Source: a virus | Reading direction: 5' to 3' (one strand) | Virus record (IMG/VR): IMGVR_UViG_3300042890_001480 | Location: 1 to 58,796 of that record | DNA: 58,796 nucleotides | Shown here: piece by piece, positions 39,469-49,508 of the stretch | How positions within the stretch are numbered: position 1 is the stretch's first letter | Layout: each line of letters opens with the position of its first letter | Notes under the pieces: generated by a model | The model's database searches: none | What the model was told of the DNA's origin: nothing | The model's input: the letters and a program-made list of their open reading frames with translations, nothing else | Position numbers and translations under genes: made by a program

Positions 39469-40246
39469 TGTTATGTTGTTGTCTGCAGCCTCAGGTCTTG
39501 AAAGACTTATGATTGGCAGCCGCAGCGATGGCGTTTTAAAAGATAGCAATGTTGCCCAAATATCGGCAGCCCTATATTACCAATCTAATGTTATTGCAAA
39601 ATTAACAACAAGCACTCAATTTAAAAATAAATTTAAAAAAACTATATATACTCAAATAAATAAAGATTTTGGAGAATATATGGATGCTCAGGCTAGATCA
39701 AAACCTAGAAGCTTTCACCATGTTTATGAATGGAAAAAGTCTGGACTTTCTACGGCTAGATTATTTAAATTAAAAATGATAGATACAACAGGAATTTCTT
39801 TTAAAATAGATTTTGAATTTACCCCATCTAAATCTGCTGTTCCAACCTCAAAAGGCAGAAGAAGACATGTATTTGTAAGCAAAGCATCTGTGATGGAGGC
39901 TGGAATGCCCCTAACAATTGCCCCAAGGGCCGCAGAGCGCCTAGTATTTGAAACTGATACTGGAACAGTGTTTATGCCTAAAGGGGCCTCTGTGACCGTT
40001 AAAAGGCCAGGAGGGCCTGGTGTAAAAAATCAATTTACTTTATATTACAGCAGATGGTTTAGTAGCAATTTAGTAAATCTATCAATTAAAAGATCTGGAT
40101 TCCAACAAATATTTAATTCAGCAATGTCTAAATCACTAAGACTGCCATCATCAATTAAAAAGATTCAATATTCATTCTCCCCAAATTCAATTAGACAAAT
40201 GGCTGATGCGTCAGTAGAGTCGTCATTTGGAGGGGCAATGATATGA
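39458..40246 (+). CDS. Tail-completion/neck protein (gp10-type)
   Basis: The 262-residue product starts at TTG, eight bases after a CGGAG site and inside the previous gene. N-terminal helices (about 50-85) carry TQINKDFGEYMDAQARSKPR; the region FHHVYEWKKSG...ARLFKLKMIDTTGISFKIDF follows. This pattern is common in HK97-gp10-like neck proteins, here with an extra C-terminal part. It overlaps the next gene by four bases (ATGA). The assignment rests mainly on gene order. Confidence 0.55.
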   Translation: MDSSVMLLSAASGLERLMIGSRSDGVLKDSNVAQISAALYYQSNVIAKLTTSTQFKNKFKKTIYTQINKDFGEYMDAQARSKPRSFHHVYEWKKSGLSTARLFKLKMIDTTGISFKIDFEFTPSKSAVPTSKGRRRHVFVSKASVMEAGMPLTIAPRAAERLVFETDTGTVFMPKGASVTVKRPGGPGVKNQFTLYYSRWFSSNLVNLSIKRSGFQQIFNSAMSKSLRLPSSIKKIQYSFSPNSIRQMADASVESSFGGAMI

Positions 40247-40755
40247 CGGCTAATTATAAATTAGACGCAATGCTAGAGCTAAGAAAGTTCCTTTGGAGTA
40301 AATTATTAGCAGCATCAATATTTGAAGATACAGAATATTACAGTGATAATATTGGGGATACAGTTATTCCAATTATTCCAATACAGCAGTCGGCGGAAAT
40401 GAATCAATTTTTAAGCGGGAAAAAGCACATAGTCTATGACAAAATAGGAATGTCTTACGAGGACAATTGGCTCATATGTTGTGAGCAGATATTGTTTACT
40501 ATATATTCAACAGACGTTTCAGATATAAATGAGATTAGAAACTTTATGACTGATCAATTTAGAAGGATGGACGCCTCGGCAAAAGACGTAAACGGCTTTG
40601 CTACCCTATCTAATAAATTCAAATTCCACAGCATTTTTATTGCTGATATCTCTCCAACTGCTCCATCAGAAGAGCTACAGGGATTTTTATCGGCAGATGT
40701 AATATTAGAGGTTAAATATTCTCGTATTACAGACACCGTAGGCCGATTTGCGTAA
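40243..40755 (+). CDS. Tail terminator-like protein
   Basis: The 170-residue protein lies directly before the tail tube gene and has the alpha/beta pattern of tail terminators: an N-terminal helix (YKLDAMLELRKFLWSKLLA), the strands ICCEQILFTIYSTDVSDINE, helix IRNFMTDQFRRMD, and a final ADVILEVKYSRI strand. The tail terminator stops tail polymerisation and joins it to the head. The call is based on order and predicted structure. Confidence 0.6.
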   Translation: MTANYKLDAMLELRKFLWSKLLAASIFEDTEYYSDNIGDTVIPIIPIQQSAEMNQFLSGKKHIVYDKIGMSYEDNWLICCEQILFTIYSTDVSDINEIRNFMTDQFRRMDASAKDVNGFATLSNKFKFHSIFIADISPTAPSEELQGFLSADVILEVKYSRITDTVGRFA

Positions 40756-40865
40756 TTTGCCTTATAGCCCAAAATGGCCTATTATTGGATATGAGGAAAG
40801 AAAAGCCTAGCCAGCTTAGATTTTTTAAATATATATATATATTTAATATAGGAGGAAAATAAACT
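40756..40865 (+). promoter_or_regulatory. AT-rich leader of the tail tube gene
   Basis: This 110-base gap ends in a run of alternating A and T with palindrome TTTAAATATATATATATATT (from about 40827), then an ATAGGAGGAAAAT ribosome binding site before the ATG at 40866. A promoter is likely here because the tube protein is abundant, but no clear -35/-10 pair stands out. Confidence 0.4.
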
Positions 40866-41573
40866 ATGGCACAATCCGTAGGTAATGCTAAAAATATTCT
40901 TGTTGGTGCATCTCCATTGTTCTTGTCAACAATTGACGTAAACGATGCAGATTACATTCAGAATGCAGTCCCAGGTGTAGCAATTGCTGCTGGAGCTAAT
41001 AACGCAGCTATTCCAGCTTTTGCACCATCAGTATCGTACACAGACTCACTAAATGCAGTGGATCAAACAGCAGGAAAGTTTGGATACCGTAACGTTGGTT
41101 TTACTAACAATGGTCTTCAGATTACGTACAACCCAACATATGATTCAGTAACCGTAGATCAGTTACTTGATACAGCTAAACTGTTCAAGTCTGCTATGGA
41201 GGTTATGATTGCAACAGAAATGTCAGAAGGTACACTCGAGAACATCGTAGCTGTATTTGGACAAAATGCATCATCTCTAACAACAACAGGATCTACAACA
41301 ACAAAGCAAGACATCCTTGGTCTTGAAGCAGGTTCTTTAGGAGCAGCCCCAACAGAGCGTCAATTAATCGCCGTTGGCCAAGCCCCTACATCATCTTCAA
41401 CAAGCTCTGAGCGTGTGTACTATGCACGTCGAGTATTGTCTGTACAACAGTCACAATTCTCACTTGCCCGTACCACTCCAACTACATTTCCAGTGACTTT
41501 CCGTCTTCTACCAGATGCTAACTATTCTGGCCAAGAATACGGCAAGATTATTGACCGTGTATTAGTAGTATAA
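40866..41573 (+). CDS. Major tail tube protein
   Basis: The 235-residue protein fits a siphovirus tube subunit: beta-rich, with repeated strands (VGFTNNGLQITYNPTYDSVTVDQL, MEVMIATEMSEGTLENIVAVFG) and a closing VTFRLLPDANYSGQEYGKIIDRVLVV. It is followed immediately by a strong terminator and then by the tail chaperone gene with its frameshift, the usual order of tube, chaperone, tape measure. A GGAGG site is present nine bases before the ATG. Confidence 0.85.
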   Translation: MAQSVGNAKNILVGASPLFLSTIDVNDADYIQNAVPGVAIAAGANNAAIPAFAPSVSYTDSLNAVDQTAGKFGYRNVGFTNNGLQITYNPTYDSVTVDQLLDTAKLFKSAMEVMIATEMSEGTLENIVAVFGQNASSLTTTGSTTTKQDILGLEAGSLGAAPTERQLIAVGQAPTSSSTSSERVYYARRVLSVQQSQFSLARTTPTTFPVTFRLLPDANYSGQEYGKIIDRVLVV

Positions 41574-41595
41574 TAAATTTAATTTATTAATAGGA

Positions 41596-41617
41596 CCCCC
41601 AAGAAATTGGGGGTTTT
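41596..41617 (+). terminator. Strong terminator after the tail tube gene
   Basis: CCCCCAA (41596-41602) pairs with TTGGGGG (41607-41613) around a GAAA tetraloop, and TTTTC follows. It limits the abundant tube transcript before the low-level chaperone and tape measure genes. Confidence 0.9.
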
Positions 41618-41621
41618 CTAT

Positions 41622-41650
41622 TTGTGTTAGTAATATGGTTTTGTTATAAT
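41622..41650 (+). promoter_or_regulatory. Promoter for chaperone and tape measure genes
   Basis: TATAAT (41645-41650) is preceded by TGT (extended -10), and TTGTGT (41622-41627) lies 17 bases upstream. The start site would be near 41657, about 20 bases before the TTG start with an AAGGAGG site. Confidence 0.65.
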
Positions 41651-41678
41651 AATTAAGACTATCCAAGGAGGATATAAA

Positions 41679-42011
41679 TTGGCTACAACCATATATAACG
41701 TAGAAGAAATCGAGCTTCAAAATGGAGCTAAGGTTAAGTTAAAACCATTGACAATCAAAGAACTAAGAAAGTTCATGGCTGCAATTCAAAAGACTTCAGA
41801 GTCAAAAACAGAAAACGAAACATTAACAATCCTTATTGATGCCTGTGCAGTGGCATTAGAAAAACAATTACCAGATTTGGTAAAAGATCGAGATGCATTA
41901 GAAGATGCTCTGGACGTACCCACAATCAATCGCATACTTGAAGTATGTGGTGGGATTAAGATGGACGACCCAAACCTTCTAGCGGCAGCGGTTCTGGCTG
42001 GTCAGAACTAG
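41679..42011 (+). CDS. Tail assembly chaperone, short (G-type) product
   Basis: The 110-residue protein starts at TTG behind AAGGAGG. It is helical and charged (VKLKPLTIKELRKFMAAIQKT, LTILIDACAVALEKQLPDLV) and ends IKMDDPNLLAAAVLAGQN. In siphoviruses the short chaperone binds the tape measure and helps tube polymerisation. It carries a C CCA AAC slippery site (41969-41975) near its end, from which ribosomes can shift to the -1 frame and make the longer product listed separately. Confidence 0.85.
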   Translation: MATTIYNVEEIELQNGAKVKLKPLTIKELRKFMAAIQKTSESKTENETLTILIDACAVALEKQLPDLVKDRDALEDALDVPTINRILEVCGGIKMDDPNLLAAAVLAGQN

Positions 42012-42334
42012 ATTTAGCCGCTCTATTAGGGGAAGTTTTTCTTTTAGGTAATTGGAAAAATTACGAAGAACTAGAAGAAAGTCTTTCAATGCCAGAGTTA
42101 ATACAAACTTTTAAGTCGATGCAGAAAACTGAAGAAGAGAAAAGAAAATTCTTGGCTATGCTTCAGGGCGTTAACTTAGAAGAAGAAAAAACAGAAGGTC
42201 CAACCTTTGAAGATGTAAGAAGAAAGGCGCTAGGCATAAATGCTAGTGGAGACGACATATTGTCACTACAAGGCCAGTTTGCCTCAGAGTCTGGATTTGG
42301 AATCGGAGCAGGATTAGGATACTCTAAGGAGTAG
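41679..42334 (+). CDS. Tail assembly chaperone, long (G-T-type) product by -1 frameshift
   Basis: The -1 frame is open from 41960 to the stop at 42332-42334. A slip at C CCA AAC (41969-41975) fuses the first 99 residues to PSSGSGSGWSELDLAALLG and onward, giving about 218 residues. GWSELDLAAL is the usual opening of the T part in actinobacterial and related phages. The T part ends in a helical, acidic region (SMQKTEEEKRKFLAMLQGVN, then GLGYSKE). The T region has no own start before 42089 that could make this conserved segment, so frameshifting is the natural reading. Confidence 0.85.
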
Positions 42335-42344
42335 AATATAATAA

Positions 42345-45300
42345 ATGGCTGACGAAAATATAGTCACGAATATAGTCGCTAAAGCCGACTTTTCAAATCT
42401 TATTGCAGATCTTAATAAGGTTTCATTTTCGTTAAGTAAATTACAAGATCAGCTAGTAGCTTCTAACAAAATGTTGGCAGCTCAAGTTGGTGTAATGAAT
42501 AGGTCATTTGCCGATACTTTAAGAAGTACTGGTCAATTTTCTACCCACTTTGTTAGCCTTTCATCTGATGTAGAAAAATTTGGTTCTCAGCTAGATAGAG
42601 GCCAGATGAGACTTGGAAAGTTTTTCCAAGTTTATCGTCAACACGCAACTTCTACTGGCGGATTAGTAAGAGATTTAGCAAAGCAACAAGTACAATTACA
42701 AAACGCAATTATGCAACCCTTGGGCAAAAATGCTCAAGGGTTAATGCAATATAATGTTCATATTCCAAGAGGCTTAGATTTAATAAAAAATAAATCTTTA
42801 ATAGCAAGACAAGAACTACAAATTATGAATAAGGTAGTTCAAGAAGGCGCTAATTCATTAATTAACTGGGGTAAAAATACTCAATGGGCAGGACGTCAGT
42901 TAACAGTAGGATTAACCGTACCACTAGCAGCATTTGGGAAAGCATCAGCAGATGCATTTAAGCAAGCAGATGAACAATTAGTTCGTTTAACAAAGGTTTA
43001 TGGCGGAGTAGCAGCAGTATCAGCACAAGAACTTGGAAAAGTAAGAGCTGACGTTTCAAAAACTGCAGAAGATTTAGCAAAGTCATACGGCTCATCATTT
43101 AAAGATACAATTGCTTTAGCTGCAGATATTGCAGCAACTGGAAAACAGGGTAATGATTTATTAGGATCTATACGGGAAACAACACGTCTAGCCGTCCTTG
43201 GTGAAGTTGATAGACAAGATGCAATGAAGGCTACTCTAGCAATTCAAACAGCATTCAAACAAAATACAGAAGAATTAGCAGAATCAATTAACTTTTTAAA
43301 CGCAGTTGAAAACCAAACATCAACTACCCTTAATGACTTAGTAGAAGCAATTCCAAAGGCTGGACCAATTATTAAAGGACTTGGCGGGAGCATACAAGAT
43401 TTGGCATTATATTTAACAGCAATGCGTGAAGGTGGAATTAATGCTTCTGAAGGAGCTAATGCTTTAAAGTCAGGTCTTGCCTCGCTTATTAACCCAACTA
43501 AAGTTGCAAAAGATTTATTTAACGGATTTGGAATATCTTTAACAGATATTGTTCAAAAAAATGCAGGAAATACAACTGCAACAATATTAGAATTACAAGC
43601 AGCATTAGAAACATTAAACCCGCTTCAAAAGCAACAGGCACTAGAACAATTATTTGGTAAATTCCAGTTTGCTCGTATGAATGCTTTGTTTGAAAATTTA
43701 GGAAAACAAGGAAGCCAGACTTTGCAAGTATTAGATTTAATGAAGGCTAGCTCCCAAGAATTAGGGGCATTGGCTACTCGAGAATTAGGACAAGTAACAG
43801 AATCGGCATCTGGTAAATATCGTAGAGCGGTAGAAGGATTAAAGGCAGATTTAGCTGGAATTGGAGAGCAGTTCTTAAAGATTAATACAAGTCTTATTAA
43901 TTTTGTTGATGGAATAATTAAGTTTGTTCAAAAATTACCAGATCCAATTAAACAAGCATTAGGATTTATGGGAATGTTAACGGCGGCGGCTGGACCATTA
44001 ATCATGTTAACTGGTGTACTCGGAAACTTCTTTGGTTATATTATTAAAGGTGCTTATCATTTTAAATCATTATTTAAAGGTGGAGAAGGATGGAGGCTAT
44101 TAACTCCAGAAATTTTAGCAGCACAAAAAGCTGGTAATTTAGTAGAACAAACATTTTATAGTGATGCTAAAGCAGCAGCGGTATTAAAACAAGCAATTGC
44201 TGGACTAACTGCAGAGTTTACAATATTACAACAAAAAGCATCATCTGCTGCAATGTCAGTTAATCCCGCCATATCAACAACTGCTGGTAATGTTATAGTT
44301 GCAGGCCCAAGAGTTGTAAATCCTAACCATCCGCTTGTAGGCAAAATAGACACAAGAGCTGCTACACACCATAATCCAAGAGGATTGATGAATCAAGCAC
44401 AAAGAGATGCCCAAACAATTCACTCTGTTACTCCTGGATCAATTGATGTAAATCAAAAAATAGGAACTGTTCCTCAAATATTTATGGCAGGAGATATGCC
44501 AAAAATTGAAGGATTAACATCTTCAAGAGGTGCTTCTACGGGAATAGTGGCTGGAGAGGCAGCAAAGTGGCATGCGCTTATGGGATCCCTATCTATGTTA
44601 AGTAAAAGAGAAGTTGCTACATTAAAGAAAGAAATTGCAAGAACTGGAACCTTTAGCGAAGATATAAGTAACACTTTTAGTCAATTGTTAGTGCCAATGA
44701 CAGATATAACTACAAATGCTGCTAATAGATCTGCTCAAATAGTTGCTCAATTACAATCTGGAAAAATTACAATGGAAGCTGCTCGTGCAAAAATTATTGC
44801 ATTAAATACAGAAATAGAAGCAATGATGGCTGCGGCAACAACGCAAGTTGCAACATCGTTAGGCAGAACTGCAAGTTTAACTCAAGTCCCTCTTACTTCA
44901 CAAGCCATTGTAAGTAATACTGGAAAAGCAAACTTAAAAGAAATATTTAGGCCTGGCAGAAAAGGTAAAACAATAGTTGATACTATTGCCAGGGCCCTTG
45001 GAGTAAGAACATATGGCGCTGGATATTCAACAGAAACAACAATGCCAAAGAAACTTGCAACAGGCGGAATGGTTGTTCCTGGACCAAGATCGGACACAAC
45101 AGATACTCAATTTATGAATTTAATAGAGGGAGATGTCGTATTAAATAGAAAAGCATCAGATGCCTTAATGGGATATAACAAGGGCGGCAGAGTAGTACCA
45201 GCAATGGTAACTCCTGGAGAAATTATAGTTAACAATCCAACACCAGAAGAAGCTGAAATGCTTTTAGCCTACAATAATCAATTTGCAGTCGGCGGCAGGG

Positions 45301-48300
45301 TAATGGCTTCAAAAAATAATTATGGAAATCCACCAATAGGTCTTGTTCTAAAACAATTAATGACTAGAAGAAATGCTGGAACAAGAGCTAGAGCAGAAAC
45401 AAGAATGGGCGAATACAGAGGTCATTCTTGGTTAGCTCAAGGAAATGCTACAAAAACAGCAATTGATAATTATTTATCTGGTATACCAAAAAATAAAAGA
45501 TTAGAGGCAGCACGGGCAATTGAATCTTTTGGATTTAAGTTAAAATCAACTGGTGGAAGAAATAAAGATATAACTGCAAGTACACATTCTAGAAGCGCTA
45601 AAACTTTAGAGACTAAGCATTTAATAGATGGAGATTTATCTAAAGATTTAACAAAAATTACAGGAGTAAGCCCTAGTGATGCACTTGGGGCCATGACTCA
45701 TGCTACACATTTAACTAAAGCTAAAATAATTAATGGTAAGAGAATGGTAAGCAGATATACAGTAGACTATGATGCCTCATCAAATTTGCAAGCTAATACT
45801 GGTTCTTTAAAGGTTGGAGATTTTATTTCAAGAAATCTTGAAAGACTTGATAAATACAACGTTCAAATGAATGCTGCTGGCGTACCACTTGATAAAAATA
45901 TTAGAAAAAAAATAGAAAAAAATATAGATAAAAATATTAAGTCATATTTATTAGCTAAATCTGGTGGCAATAAAGATATGCTTATGAGTGATAATAAACC
46001 AGGAACTATTAATTTAGAAGAATTAATTCCATTTATTGATAATGAAATAATATCTAATGGTGGAAATGCGGTTAATTTAAATAAATTAAAAAATTTAACA
46101 CAAGTTAGAAAACAATATAATTTAGGCGGAATGGTTGGGAAGGCTTTAGCTCCAAAATTTAAATCACAATTAAATAAAAAATTAGGTATTACATGGGGAC
46201 AAGGATTAGCTGGAGACGGTCTTACAAACAATCCCCCAACCTCAGGATACGGAAACCTTGCTCTTCAAATTGGAATGGGTAAAAAATTATTTGGTGGATC
46301 TGGTTTAACTCCTAGAGCACAAAACTTAATGTACGATGCTTTAGCAAAAGAACTTGAACAAACAACTCCTGATACTTACCTAAAAGTTCAAGGTGTTAGA
46401 GGACCAAAATTAGCAAGAGCAATGGATCCAAGTCAAACAAACGGAATGTTATTTGGTGCCGCTTCTACAGTAGCAGGGCATCGTGGAATTAGTAAAAAAG
46501 ATAGAGAAATACTTGCATTATGGTCTTCTGATCCATTTAAAAACAATTATCCAAAAGGATTGCTCAGTAAAATAACTGGAAAAATGTTTGGATATAATCG
46601 TGGCGGAATGGTTTCAATGCCGCCACAAATTCCAATTCCAGCCCAAGATGGAAAATATAATATGGGTGGAGTTGTTGGCGGAAGAGTACGTAGTGGAAAA
46701 CATAATTATGGAATACCAGGACTAGACATTTCTGGATTAAATCAACCTGCACTAATTGAACAAATGGGCCTACAGTCGGCAGAGAGACAGGGACCATTAT
46801 CTGCATTTACATCTGGACTTAGAAACCCTTATGGGAAATCTGCATTTATTAATCGCCAAATGCCAAAAATGGGTATGGGAGCCTCAATGGGAATTGGAAT
46901 GGGCGGTATGATGGCGGGAAGCATAATTGGCGGTGGTGCAGGACAAGCCGTGATGCTTGCATCTAGCATAGCATCAATGCTTCCTTATTTTGGAGGACTT
47001 TCTAAAGGAATAGGAATAGTTACAAAACTTGCTTCCGTACTTGGAAAATTAACAATTCCAGGAGCTTTAATTGGCAGCCTGGCTTTTGTAGGAAAATTAA
47101 TTTTAGATGCTAAAAATAATGCTGAAGATTTAGGAAAAGCAAATAGACTAGCATTTGGCGGTACACAGGAATCCTTTGCCTCTGTAGGAATTACAAAGTT
47201 TAAAACACTATCAGACAGAATGAAAGAAGTTAACGAACAAATAGACTTAAATAAAGCAAAAGCTCAATCTGCTTATGAACAATACACAAAAGGTGGTCCT
47301 ACAGGAATTACATTAAGTATAGCAGAGTTAAATGAGGCTATTGAAAATGCTAAAAAGAATCAAACTGAATACATAAACGCATTTAACAACATTGATAGTG
47401 GCGGAGTAAATAAATATGCTGCCGACCTTAAAGCACAATTTGTTGCTATGGGACTATCTGCATCAGAAGCATCTAATCAAATATATGCAATGGTAAAGGC
47501 TTCTGAAAAAGCAGGACAGGCATTGTCTGCAGTAACAACTAGCGATTTTAGAAACATTATAGATCAGACTACTGCTTTAACTAGACTATTTGACAATCTT
47601 GGAAAAGCATCAACTGTTAATAATTTTAATGTAGAAGAATTTGCAACAGGTCTAGATACATTAACAAGTTCAGTTATAGCATATCAAGAGGGTTTAATTA
47701 AAATAGATAAAATAGATCCTTCAAAATCAGTAGATTCTGCAAAATCCTTACAAATGACTATGGAAAAAATTGTAAAAATAGATGGCTCTAGGAGTACTTT
47801 AGGTATAAAACAGGTAGAAAGTTTAAAACAACAAAACGTTATTTATGCATCTATTTTAAAAGATACAGAATCTTTAGCAAGCATCACTGCAAAAATATTG
47901 TTATATCATAATGAATTAGGCAGAATAGTTGATTTATCTGCTATATCTGGCCCAGCCGCTATAATAATGGCCCAAAACTATGCAGATGTTTTAAATGGCA
48001 TAAATAAAATTACAGAAGACTCTTCAGACAATAATCCACTTAAAGCCTTAATTGATCCAATTAATAAAGCTAAAAAAACAAGTGCAGATTATGCAAAAGT
48101 AATAAATTCTGCACAAAAACAAGATGAGTCATATTATTCTAAAAAAATAAAAGCGATTGATTTAGAAATTAAAAAAATTAAAGATGCTGCAAATGAAAGA
48201 AGAAAAGCTTTGCAAGAACAGCAAAGCATGGAATCTACTGAGTTAGAAATTAAAAAGAAACAAATAGAGTATCAAGATGCCGTTGCTTCAGGAAATATGT

Positions 48301-49508
48301 CTGCTGCCGCACAAGCACAATTAAGTTTACAACAATTAGTTAAAGAACAGCAATTAAAAAATGCAATATCTGCTATTGATAAAAAAGAAGAAAAAGATTT
48401 AGAGACACAAGAAAATAAAATAGAAAAAATAAGAAAACAAGAAGAGGCATTTAAAAAAGGAATACAGTCTGCTACTACAAAATCTGCTGAATCTGCCACA
48501 AATGTTGCTAATTTAGAAAAGAATTTAGATAGACTTGAAAGGCTATCAGTATTGTATGCTGCATCTACAAGTTCTAAAGCAAGACAAGATTTTGCTAAAG
48601 AAGCACAATCTATTATATTTGCTATGAAATCTGGGACAAGCGAAGAAAAACAAGCAGCATCCGATCTTGAAAAACAATATAATATTCCTGTATCAAAACC
48701 TCAAAGCCTTAATTTATATGGTGCCCCTACGGCAGCACAAGAAACTCTCAATCTGTATGGCGCTGCACAGGAAAGTACTGGACAAAAAGTTTTAGGAGCA
48801 ATGCAAAAAGAAATGGAAAGAAGGGGAATTTCAGACCAGGTATTTGGAAAAGCAGTGGCAAATTTTAAAGCAGCAGTAGAAGAATTTAAAGGGTCTACTG
48901 GCACAAAAAATGTTACAAAAAATTATAATCCAGGAAGAAGAGAAGGAGTTGATCCAAGTAACAAAGAGCTTGCAGATGTTATTTCAGGAGAAGGTTTAAA
49001 AGAAAAAGATATATTTACCTATCAGGGTAAAACTTATGAAGTTAAAAAAGATCTTCTTAGAAGGCTTTATGGCGCTCAAAAGAAAGCTATGGGCGGCCAA
49101 GTTAGAAATTATGAAATGGGATCATTTGGAGGGGTTAGAGGACCAGGAACTGCTACATCTGATTCAATTCCAGCTATGCTTTCAAACGGAGAATATGTAT
49201 TAAGAGCGTCTGCAGTAGATGCAATTGGCGTACCGATGCTTGATCAAATAAATAAAATGGCCATGGGTGGGTTGGCCACAAGGTATAATGTTTCAAAACA
49301 AATGTCTATGCCTTCAAATACAATGGGATATAATAAGGGTGGACCAATTCATTATTACAACGTGGGAGGACTTGCAGTAAATGCTGCAGATGGACAAAGT
49401 CCTATAGAAATTGCTAGAATGACTATGGCAATGATGAATTCTGTAAGTACAAATCAGGCTAAGGCAGTGGGGCCTTCTAAATTAGTTGGAAGAGGTTATT
49501 TAGCATAA
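42345..49508 (+). CDS. Tape measure protein, 2,387 residues
   Basis: This is the largest gene of the window and follows the chaperone. The N-terminal half has long helices and the TP901-type core (AFGKASADAFKQADEQLVRLTKVYG, GNDLLGSIRETTRLAV, LREGGINASEGANALKSGLASLI by pattern). Hydrophobic segments lie near residues 530-560 (FMGMLTAAAGPLIMLTGVLG) and 1510-1590 (glycine/methionine-rich). A 1,900-2,050 coiled coil is lysine/glutamate-rich. Repeated hinge motifs (GGMVVPGPRSDTTDT, KGGRVVPAMVTPGE, VGGRV, RGGMV, MGGQV) separate modules. If length scales at about 0.15 nm per residue, the tail would be roughly 350 nm; extra modules could shorten this. Confidence 0.92.
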   Translation: MADENIVTNIVAKADFSNLIADLNKVSFSLSKLQDQLVASNKMLAAQVGVMNRSFADTLRSTGQFSTHFVSLSSDVEKFGSQLDRGQMRLGKFFQVYRQHATSTGGLVRDLAKQQVQLQNAIMQPLGKNAQGLMQYNVHIPRGLDLIKNKSLIARQELQIMNKVVQEGANSLINWGKNTQWAGRQLTVGLTVPLAAFGKASADAFKQADEQLVRLTKVYGGVAAVSAQELGKVRADVSKTAEDLAKSYGSSFKDTIALAADIAATGKQGNDLLGSIRETTRLAVLGEVDRQDAMKATLAIQTAFKQNTEELAESINFLNAVENQTSTTLNDLVEAIPKAGPIIKGLGGSIQDLALYLTAMREGGINASEGANALKSGLASLINPTKVAKDLFNGFGISLTDIVQKNAGNTTATILELQAALETLNPLQKQQALEQLFGKFQFARMNALFENLGKQGSQTLQVLDLMKASSQELGALATRELGQVTESASGKYRRAVEGLKADLAGIGEQFLKINTSLINFVDGIIKFVQKLPDPIKQALGFMGMLTAAAGPLIMLTGVLGNFFGYIIKGAYHFKSLFKGGEGWRLLTPEILAAQKAGNLVEQTFYSDAKAAAVLKQAIAGLTAEFTILQQKASSAAMSVNPAISTTAGNVIVAGPRVVNPNHPLVGKIDTRAATHHNPRGLMNQAQRDAQTIHSVTPGSIDVNQKIGTVPQIFMAGDMPKIEGLTSSRGASTGIVAGEAAKWHALMGSLSMLSKREVATLKKEIARTGTFSEDISNTFSQLLVPMTDITTNAANRSAQIVAQLQSGKITMEAARAKIIALNTEIEAMMAAATTQVATSLGRTASLTQVPLTSQAIVSNTGKANLKEIFRPGRKGKTIVDTIARALGVRTYGAGYSTETTMPKKLATGGMVVPGPRSDTTDTQFMNLIEGDVVLNRKASDALMGYNKGGRVVPAMVTPGEIIVNNPTPEEAEMLLAYNNQFAVGGRVMASKNNYGNPPIGLVLKQLMTRRNAGTRARAETRMGEYRGHSWLAQGNATKTAIDNYLSGIPKNKRLEAARAIESFGFKLKSTGGRNKDITASTHSRSAKTLETKHLIDGDLSKDLTKITGVSPSDALGAMTHATHLTKAKIINGKRMVSRYTVDYDASSNLQANTGSLKVGDFISRNLERLDKYNVQMNAAGVPLDKNIRKKIEKNIDKNIKSYLLAKSGGNKDMLMSDNKPGTINLEELIPFIDNEIISNGGNAVNLNKLKNLTQVRKQYNLGGMVGKALAPKFKSQLNKKLGITWGQGLAGDGLTNNPPTSGYGNLALQIGMGKKLFGGSGLTPRAQNLMYDALAKELEQTTPDTYLKVQGVRGPKLARAMDPSQTNGMLFGAASTVAGHRGISKKDREILALWSSDPFKNNYPKGLLSKITGKMFGYNRGGMVSMPPQIPIPAQDGKYNMGGVVGGRVRSGKHNYGIPGLDISGLNQPALIEQMGLQSAERQGPLSAFTSGLRNPYGKSAFINRQMPKMGMGASMGIGMGGMMAGSIIGGGAGQAVMLASSIASMLPYFGGLSKGIGIVTKLASVLGKLTIPGALIGSLAFVGKLILDAKNNAEDLGKANRLAFGGTQESFASVGITKFKTLSDRMKEVNEQIDLNKAKAQSAYEQYTKGGPTGITLSIAELNEAIENAKKNQTEYINAFNNIDSGGVNKYAADLKAQFVAMGLSASEASNQIYAMVKASEKAGQALSAVTTSDFRNIIDQTTALTRLFDNLGKASTVNNFNVEEFATGLDTLTSSVIAYQEGLIKIDKIDPSKSVDSAKSLQMTMEKIVKIDGSRSTLGIKQVESLKQQNVIYASILKDTESLASITAKILLYHNELGRIVDLSAISGPAAIIMAQNYADVLNGINKITEDSSDNNPLKALIDPINKAKKTSADYAKVINSAQKQDESYYSKKIKAIDLEIKKIKDAANERRKALQEQQSMESTELEIKKKQIEYQDAVASGNMSAAAQAQLSLQQLVKEQQLKNAISAIDKKEEKDLETQENKIEKIRKQEEAFKKGIQSATTKSAESATNVANLEKNLDRLERLSVLYAASTSSKARQDFAKEAQSIIFAMKSGTSEEKQAASDLEKQYNIPVSKPQSLNLYGAPTAAQETLNLYGAAQESTGQKVLGAMQKEMERRGISDQVFGKAVANFKAAVEEFKGSTGTKNVTKNYNPGRREGVDPSNKELADVISGEGLKEKDIFTYQGKTYEVKKDLLRRLYGAQKKAMGGQVRNYEMGSFGGVRGPGTATSDSIPAMLSNGEYVLRASAVDAIGVPMLDQINKMAMGGLATRYNVSKQMSMPSNTMGYNKGGPIHYYNVGGLAVNAADGQSPIEIARMTMAMMNSVSTNQAKAVGPSKLVGRGYLA

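Noticed and set aside
42089-42334. Separate 81-residue gene after the tail chaperone
   Set aside because: The conserved T-part sequence begins upstream of this ATG in the same frame (GWSELDLAALLG). The frame is reached by the -1 shift at C CCA AAC, so it is the end of a fusion product.
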